Assembly: GCF_003024195.1 (NCBI RefSeq)
Contig: NZ_KZ679045.1
Span: 399,381-463,380 of the forward strand
Length of the DNA: 64,000 nt
Reading direction: 5' to 3'
Source: Streptomyces dioscori
Lineage (GTDB): Bacteria > Actinomycetota > Actinomycetes > Streptomycetales > Streptomycetaceae
The notes below the pieces were generated by a model. It was not told the origin of the DNA. It made no database searches and saw only the letters and a program-made list of their open reading frames with translations. Made by a program: the position numbers and the translations under genes. Numbering within the stretch: the first letter of the stretch is position 1; the number at the start of each line of letters is the position of its first letter. Of the stretch, positions 59,760 through 64,000 are shown piece by piece.

Positions 59760-59966
59760 ACGTCAAGGGTGCCGTAACGAGGTTGCCGAGCCGTTGCGCC
59801 GTGGTCACGGGGCTTTTCCGGGGCTTCACGGTGGGGTGCGGAGCCGTGTGAGATGCCCTGCCTCGGGCCATGCCATGACGCGGAGTGGCGCCGAGTGAAC
59901 CGGGTGGCCCCGGCATGCGTCTCCTGGGGCGAGGCCGCCCGAGGCCACCCGGGGAGGGACCGTCCC

Positions 59967-60695
59967 ATGCGTCGTCCGAGACGTCCGCGCCTGCCGCGAC
60001 TGCCGGAGTTCCTGCGACCGCAGCTGCCGCGTACCCGTACCGGGCAGCGCCGCGCCGTGCAGGCCGTGATGGCCGGGTGCGTGCTGGCGCTGCTCCCGTC
60101 GGCGTGGATGTTCACGGTCACGGGCGACCGGCTGCGGACCGCGGCGGACGTGCCGCGCACCGAGGTCGCGGTCGTCTTCGGGGCCGGTCTGTGGCAGGGC
60201 GAGCCGTCCCCGTATCTCGCGCACCGGCTGGACGCGGCGGCGCAGCTGTACCGGTCGGGCCGTATCCAGGTGGTCCTGGTCACCGGCGACAACAGCCGCG
60301 AGGACTACGACGAGCCGGACGCCATGCGCGCGTATCTCACCGAGCGGGGTGTACCCGACGGGCGGATCGTCAGCGACTACGCCGGCTTCGACACGTGGGA
60401 CTCCTGTGTACGGGCCAAGAAGATCTTCGGCGTGGACGAGGCCGTACTGATCAGCCAGGGCTTCCACATCCGGCGCGCGGTCGCGCTGTGCCAGGAGGCG
60501 GGCGTCGCGTCGTACGGGGTCGGGGTCGACGCCGTGCACGACACGACCTGGTACTACGGAGGGGCCCGTGAGGTGATGGCGGCCGGGAAGGCGCTCATGG
60601 ACGCGGTCTTCGAGCCCGATCCCACCTTCCTGGGTCCCCAAGAGCCGGGCGTGGAGAGGGCGTTGGCGTCCGCCAAACAGTCTGCCGGGCAGTAG
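59967..60695 (+). CDS. SanA/YdcF family (DUF218) membrane-anchored protein
   Basis: 242 residues: an Arg/Pro-rich start, a single membrane segment (AVMAGCVLALLPSAWMFTVTG, about 34-54), and an external DUF218 domain: VAVVFGAGLWQGEPSPYLAHRLDAAAQLY, VVLVTGDNSREDYDEPDAM and FDTWDSCVRAKKIFG. This is the SanA group, named for vancomycin sensitivity at high temperature in E. coli, linked to envelope integrity. The conserved His and acidic residues of DUF218 are present. The ATG follows GGGAGGGA at good spacing; longer frames lack such a site. Confidence 0.92.
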   Translation: MRRPRRPRLPRLPEFLRPQLPRTRTGQRRAVQAVMAGCVLALLPSAWMFTVTGDRLRTAADVPRTEVAVVFGAGLWQGEPSPYLAHRLDAAAQLYRSGRIQVVLVTGDNSREDYDEPDAMRAYLTERGVPDGRIVSDYAGFDTWDSCVRAKKIFGVDEAVLISQGFHIRRAVALCQEAGVASYGVGVDAVHDTTWYYGGAREVMAAGKALMDAVFEPDPTFLGPQEPGVERALASAKQSAGQ

Positions 60696-60777
60696 GGACG
60701 AGATGGATGTCACGCCGTCGGCGGGGTTTGGCGGCGGTCGCTCACCCTGCCGCGTGAAAGCGGTTCCGAAGCGTTCT

Positions 60778-60793
60778 GTAGTCAACTGACTAC
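60778..60793. promoter_or_regulatory. Perfect palindrome upstream of the small secreted protein gene
   Basis: GTAGTCA-AC-TGACTAC is a perfect 7-base inverted repeat 55 bases before the next start codon, in the only AT-rich stretch of the gap. TAGTGT at 60797 could be a -10 box. It resembles MarR/GntR-type operators; the regulator is unknown. Confidence 0.5.
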
Positions 60794-60848
60794 GGATAGT
60801 GTCTATTTCAGCAGCCCGGACCTTCAACCGGGCTTGAGGGAAGGACAC

Positions 60849-61148
60849 ATGATGACTGGACTTCGTACTGCTTTCGTCGCCGCCATGGCGGCCGCGCTGC
60901 TGTCGGTGCCGGGTGCCGTGGTGAGTGCCTCGGCGGACACCGACGGGGCGCTGAGGGAGCCCGGGTGCGCCAAGCTCGTCGGCTCCGGCTGGGGATGGGC
61001 CGACATCCACAACGCGTGCGGCCACACGATCTCCGCCACGGTCGAAGTCGACGGGTGGGACCCCAGCTGTATCCAGATCGGACCCGGCGGGACCGGACGC
61101 ATCGGCCTGGACCCGGGCGACGAGCCGTACTACGCGTACGAGTGCTGA
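60849..61148 (+). CDS. Small secreted protein with tendamistat-like cysteine pattern
   Basis: 99 residues: a Sec signal peptide (about 1-29, TAFVAAMAAALLSVPGAVVSA) and a ~70-residue mature part with four Cys (40, 57, 74, 99). Their spacing (17, 17, 25) is close to the alpha-amylase inhibitor tendamistat (16, 18, 28). The position of its inhibitory WRY triad is occupied here by W48-G-W50 (GSGWGWADIHNACG). The chain is beta-prone with DGW and YYAYEC at the end. It may be an amylase inhibitor or a relative that lost that activity. ATG 60849 or 60852 after GGGAAGGACAC. A palindrome lies upstream. Family assignment is by eye. Confidence 0.75.
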   Translation: MMTGLRTAFVAAMAAALLSVPGAVVSASADTDGALREPGCAKLVGSGWGWADIHNACGHTISATVEVDGWDPSCIQIGPGGTGRIGLDPGDEPYYAYEC

Positions 61149-61437
61149 GCGGGGGCGCGTGAGCGGGTCGTACGAGCGGACCGTGTGAGCGGGTCGCGGG
61201 TGCGTGGCCGCGCACACGTGGCTGAGTGATCGCGGTCTTCGGGCGGGCGGCGGGGTGGGAGCACTGGCGGGTACTCCCACCCCGCCGCCCGCCCTCCCCG
61301 GTCGTCCTCTCCGCCCGCCGTCCCCAGTCGTCCTCTCCGCCCGCCGTCCCCGGTCGTCCTCTCCGCTCGCCGCCCCTCCTCGTCCGGGCGCCCTCACGGC
61401 CGGCCGGAGCGGGCGGGGAGGTCCCCGTGCCTGCCGC
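61149..61437. other. Intergenic region with simple repeats
   Basis: 289 bases before the nasA control site. It begins with GTGAGCGGGTCG-like direct repeats (61157-61200) and holds three 26-base tandem units further on. No gene is seen. Confidence 0.6.
61295..61372 (+). repeat. 26-base tandem repeat, three copies
   Basis: TCCCCGGTCGTCCTCTCCGC plus CCGCCG is repeated at 61295, 61321 and 61347 with one mismatch per later copy. Non-coding. Confidence 0.9.
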
Positions 61438-61475
61438 GTAACGGGGTGCGTCGTGCCGTGTAACACGTCCGACGC
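61438..61475 (+). promoter_or_regulatory. Candidate GlnR box and nested palindrome upstream of nasA
   Basis: GTAAC at 61438 and 61460 are spaced 22 bases, with weaker half-sites at 61449 and 61471 (CGTCG, GACGC), giving an 11-base periodicity like the GlnR consensus gTnAC-n6-GaAAC. The same region is a nested palindrome: GTGCGTCG/CGACGCAC (61446-61453, 61470-61477) around CGTGTAACACG. Located 13-50 bases before the nasA ATG. Confidence 0.6.
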
Positions 61476-61487
61476 ACGCTGGACGGT

Positions 61488-63617
61488 ATGCAGACCTCCG
61501 TGACGCCCACCCACTGCCCGTACTGCGCGCTGCAGTGCGGCATGAACCTGACGCCCGTGCCGGACGGCGACGGCGGCAGCGTGGTCGAGGTGACGGAACG
61601 CACCGACTTCCCGGTGAACCAGGGCGCCCTCTGCGGCAAGGGCCGCACCGCGCCCGCGCTGCTCTCGTCCCGGGTGCGGCTGACCACCCCGCTGGTCCGC
61701 ACGGACGGCGAGCTGCGCCCGGCCGGCTGGGACGAGGCGCTCGACCGGATCGCCGAAGGGCTGTCCCGCACGCGTACGGAGCATGGCCCGGACGCGTGCG
61801 GGATCTTCGGCGGGGGCGGGCTGACCAACGAGAAGGCGTACACGCTCGGCAAGTTCGCCCGCGTCGCGCTCGGCACCTCGCAGATCGACTACAACGGCCG
61901 TTTCTGCATGTCGTCCGCGGCGGCCGGCGGCATCAAGGCCTTCGGCCTGGACCGGGGGCTGCCCTTCCCGCTGGAGGACATCCCTCGGACGGGATGTGTG
62001 ATCCTCGTCGGCTCGAATCTCGCCGAGACCATGCCGCCCGCGCTGCGCTACCTCACGGAGTTGAAGGAGAACGGCGGCACGTTGATCGTGATCGATCCGC
62101 GCCGCACACGTACGGCCGAGCAGGCGGATCTGCATCTGGCGCCACGGCCCGGTACGGATCTCGCGTTGGCGCTGGGGCTGTTGCACCTGGTGGTGGCTCA
62201 GGGGCGTACGGACGAGGCGTACATCCAGGAGCGTACGAGCGGGTGGGAGGAGGCGCGGGCCGCGGCGATGGCGCACTGGCCGGAGTACGTGGAACGGATC
62301 ACGGGGGTGTCCGTTCCCCAACTCCGCGAGACCGTGCGGATGTTCTGCGAGCCGGAGTCCGCGATGGTGCTCACCGCGCGCGGGCCCGAGCAGCAGTCCA
62401 AGGGCACGGACACGGTCGGCGCGTGGATCAACCTGTGCCTGGCGACCGGGCGTGCGGGGCGACCGTACTCCGGGTACGGCTGTCTCACCGGGCAGGGCAA
62501 CGGACAGGGCGGGCGTGAACACGGCCAGAAGGCCGACCAGTTGCCCGGCTACCGCAAGCTCGACGACCCCGCCGCACGGCAGCATGTGGCCGAGGTCTGG
62601 GGCGTCGACCCCGACTCGCTGCCGGGTCCCGGACGCAGCGCGTACGAGCTGCTCGACGCCATGGGTACGGACATCCGCTCGCTGCTGGTCATGGCCTCGA
62701 ACCCGGTCGTCTCCGCACCCCGGGCCGCCCACATCGAGGAACGGCTGCGGTCGCTGGACTTCCTGGCCGTCGCCGACGTGGTGCTGTCGGAGACCGCGGA
62801 ACTGGCCGATGTCGTGCTCCCCGTCACACAGTGGGCCGAGGAGACGGGCACGACGACCAACCTGGAGGGCCGGGTCCTGCTGCGCCGGCAGGCGATCACG
62901 CCGCCCGACGGCATCCGCAGCGATCTGTACGTGATGCGGGAACTGGCCGCCCGCCTGGGCGTGGAGAAGGGCTTCCCCACGGACCCGGAAGAGGTCTTCG
63001 AGGAGCTGCGGCGGGCCAGTGCGGGTGGGGCCGCCGACTACTCGGGCATCACGTATCGGCGGCTGGTGGAGGAGGGTGGGGTGTTCTGGCCCTGCCCGGC
63101 GGAGGACGGGGACGGGGACGGGGGCCGGGACGGGGTTCACCCCGGTACGCCCCGGTTGTTCCTCGACCGGTTCGCCACGCCGGACGGGCGGGCGCGGTTC
63201 GTCGTCGTGAGCCATCGGCCGCTGGCGGAGGAGCCCGACGAGGAGTACCCGGTGCTGCTGACCACCGGCCGGGTGGTCTCCCAGTACCAGTCGGGTGCGC
63301 AGACGCGCCGCGTCGACGAGCTCAACGCCGCCGCGCCCGGACCCTTCGTGGAGCTGCACCCCCGGCTGGCCGAGCGGCTCGGGGCCGTGGAGGGGGAGCC
63401 ACTGGCCGTGGTGTCGCGGCGGGGGCGGGCGGTGGCGCCGGCGCGGATCACGACCGCGATTCGGGCCGACACGGTGTTCATGCCGTTTCACTGGCCGGGG
63501 GAAGGGCGGGCCAACACGTTGACCAATCCGGCGCTTGATCCGGTGTCTCGGATGCCGGAGTTCAAGGGGTGTGCGGTTCGGGTGGAGCGGGTGGGGAGTG
63601 TTGAACGGGCGGGTTGA
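61488..63617 (+). CDS. nasA: Assimilatory nitrate reductase catalytic subunit
   Basis: A 709-residue molybdopterin oxidoreductase. [4Fe-4S] ligands Cys10, Cys13, Cys17 (CPYCALQC) and Cys49 (ALCGKG); the Mo-bis-MGD ligand is Cys140 in NGRFCMSSA, as in Nas/Nap-type reductases. Further: GSNLAETMPPALRYL, YSGYGCLTGQGNGQGGREHGQKADQLPGY, and a C-terminal molybdopterin-binding domain (LLTTGRVVSQYQSGAQTRR, FMPFHWPGEGRANTLTNPALDPVSRMPEFKGC) typical of assimilatory NasA. It has no twin-arginine signal and no C-terminal [2Fe-2S] extension, so it works in the cytoplasm with a separate electron donor. Reduces nitrate to nitrite. The upstream box suggests control by nitrogen regulator GlnR. Confidence 0.95.
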   Translation: MQTSVTPTHCPYCALQCGMNLTPVPDGDGGSVVEVTERTDFPVNQGALCGKGRTAPALLSSRVRLTTPLVRTDGELRPAGWDEALDRIAEGLSRTRTEHGPDACGIFGGGGLTNEKAYTLGKFARVALGTSQIDYNGRFCMSSAAAGGIKAFGLDRGLPFPLEDIPRTGCVILVGSNLAETMPPALRYLTELKENGGTLIVIDPRRTRTAEQADLHLAPRPGTDLALALGLLHLVVAQGRTDEAYIQERTSGWEEARAAAMAHWPEYVERITGVSVPQLRETVRMFCEPESAMVLTARGPEQQSKGTDTVGAWINLCLATGRAGRPYSGYGCLTGQGNGQGGREHGQKADQLPGYRKLDDPAARQHVAEVWGVDPDSLPGPGRSAYELLDAMGTDIRSLLVMASNPVVSAPRAAHIEERLRSLDFLAVADVVLSETAELADVVLPVTQWAEETGTTTNLEGRVLLRRQAITPPDGIRSDLYVMRELAARLGVEKGFPTDPEEVFEELRRASAGGAADYSGITYRRLVEEGGVFWPCPAEDGDGDGGRDGVHPGTPRLFLDRFATPDGRARFVVVSHRPLAEEPDEEYPVLLTTGRVVSQYQSGAQTRRVDELNAAAPGPFVELHPRLAERLGAVEGEPLAVVSRRGRAVAPARITTAIRADTVFMPFHWPGEGRANTLTNPALDPVSRMPEFKGCAVRVERVGSVERAG

Positions 63618-63642
63618 GGTCGGGGGGATCCTGCGAGTCCGC

Positions 63643-63706
63643 TGTGGCTGGTCGCGCCGTTCCCCGCGCCCCTGACGGACGAAAGACTGCGCCGTTCCCC
63701 GCGCCC
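63643..63706 (+). repeat. Two-copy dispersed GC repeat interrupted by an insertion sequence
   Basis: GTGGCTGGTCGCGCCGTTCC and the rest of a full unit, followed by GACTGCGCCGTTCCCCGCGC-type second unit, stop at GCGCCCCTAG where the transposase gene begins. The equivalent position in the 58.8-kb array reads CCCCTAAAAG, so an element appears to have entered the spacer. Confidence 0.85.
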
Positions 63707-64000
63707 CTAGGTCGTTTCTGATGGCTCTTGGATGGTGTCTCGGAGCCAGATGACGATCGCGGTGACGGTGAGGGTGCCGTTGAAGATGTAGTCGCGTTTG
63801 TCGTAGCGGCTGGCCACCGAGCGGAACTGTTTCCATTTGCTGACGCAGCGCTCGACTTCGCTGCGCCGCCGGTACTGGGCCTTGTCGAAGGCGGGTGGAC
63901 GGCCACCGGCTCGGCCCCGGCGCTGGCGGTTGGCCCGTTGGTCGTCCGGCTCGGCGATGGTCGCCTTGATGCCCCGCCGTCGCAGGTAGGCGCGGTTTCG
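63707..64000 (-). mobile_element. IS5-family insertion sequence, C-terminal part of transposase
   Basis: 97 codons run in from the right edge, ending with TAG at 63707-63709. The protein contains RRRGIKATIAEPDDQRANRQ, GRPPAFDKAQYRRRSEVERCV and KWKQFRSVASRYDKRDYIFN, with the catalytic Glu in RRSEVERC(V), the DDE-domain C-terminal part of IS5-type Streptomyces transposases (DUF4096/DDE_Tnp_1). The gene stop is at or next to the element end. CTAG at the junction fits the YTAR target of IS5. Whether the element is intact beyond 64000 is unseen. Confidence 0.92.

Overview
The window is high-GC actinobacterial DNA, almost certainly Streptomyces. It is GC-rich throughout, with strong third-position GC bias, GGAG-type ribosome binding sites, many ATGA stop-start overlaps and very rare TTA codons. 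It carries an HrdA-type sigma factor next to dnaG, an Mbl actin homologue and a MatB-type malonyl-CoA synthetase. From memory, the order mat genes - mbl - tRNA-Asn - ABC pair - hrdA - dnaG - nasA resembles the hrdA/dnaG region of S. coelicolor; this was not checked against a database.

Layout. 0-2.5 kb: end of an SMP-30-like gene, its IclR regulator, a PucR-type regulator and a tiny DUF2613-like membrane protein. 2.8-15.6 kb: a DUF3068 (PorA-like) membrane protein, then a chain of nine genes coupled by overlapping stops and starts: GT4 glycosyltransferase, methyltransferase, giant AftD-like membrane glycosyltransferase, condensation-domain acyltransferase, methyltransferase, DMT-type membrane protein, Trm112-like protein, FkbM methyltransferase and an unknown protein. 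It looks like a dedicated envelope glycoconjugate pathway. 15.5-19.1 kb: ATP-grasp ligase, a MerR-PP2C fusion and a peptidase E homologue. 19.2-24.4 kb: malonate locus (FadR/MatR-type regulator, MatC carrier, MatB, biotin-type carboxyltransferase). 24.4-28.2 kb: large secreted subtilase.

28.4-36.9 kb is the most unusual part. It is a four-gene cassette of the vWA-MoxR-VMAP (NTP-dependent biological conflict) type: a TRYCO1 protein, a trypsin-VMAP protein, a MoxR-like AAA+ ATPase, and a 1,723-residue SAV_2336-type protein. The last combines a degenerate vWA domain, a pseudokinase, a SARP/BTAD module, an SPFH-like region and a HAD domain without its nucleophile. The first gene has a TTA codon at codon 4, which suggests bldA (developmental) control of the cassette.

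37-46.4 kb: Mbl, a GAF-domain histidine kinase with a degraded ATPase domain, WD40 gene remnants, a DUF6086-like gene, a secreted RHS protein with a hydrophobic tail and a small two-helix membrane partner, then tRNA-Ile(CAU) and two tRNA-Asn genes. 46.5-60.7 kb is mostly conserved chromosome: YtxH-like protein, degenerate FGGY kinase, an asymmetric heterodimeric ABC exporter, hrdA, dnaG, an FAD oxidoreductase, dgt, sirohydrochlorin chelatase and a SanA-like protein. 60.8-64 kb: a small secreted protein with a tendamistat-like cysteine pattern, assimilatory nitrate reductase nasA behind a GlnR-like box, and the end of an IS5-type insertion sequence.

A short dispersed repeat (core GGGGCGCGGGGAACTGCGCG) occurs in intergenic regions, as a five-copy array at 58.8 kb, and inside three coding regions where it encodes linker peptide, including two proteins of the conflict cassette.
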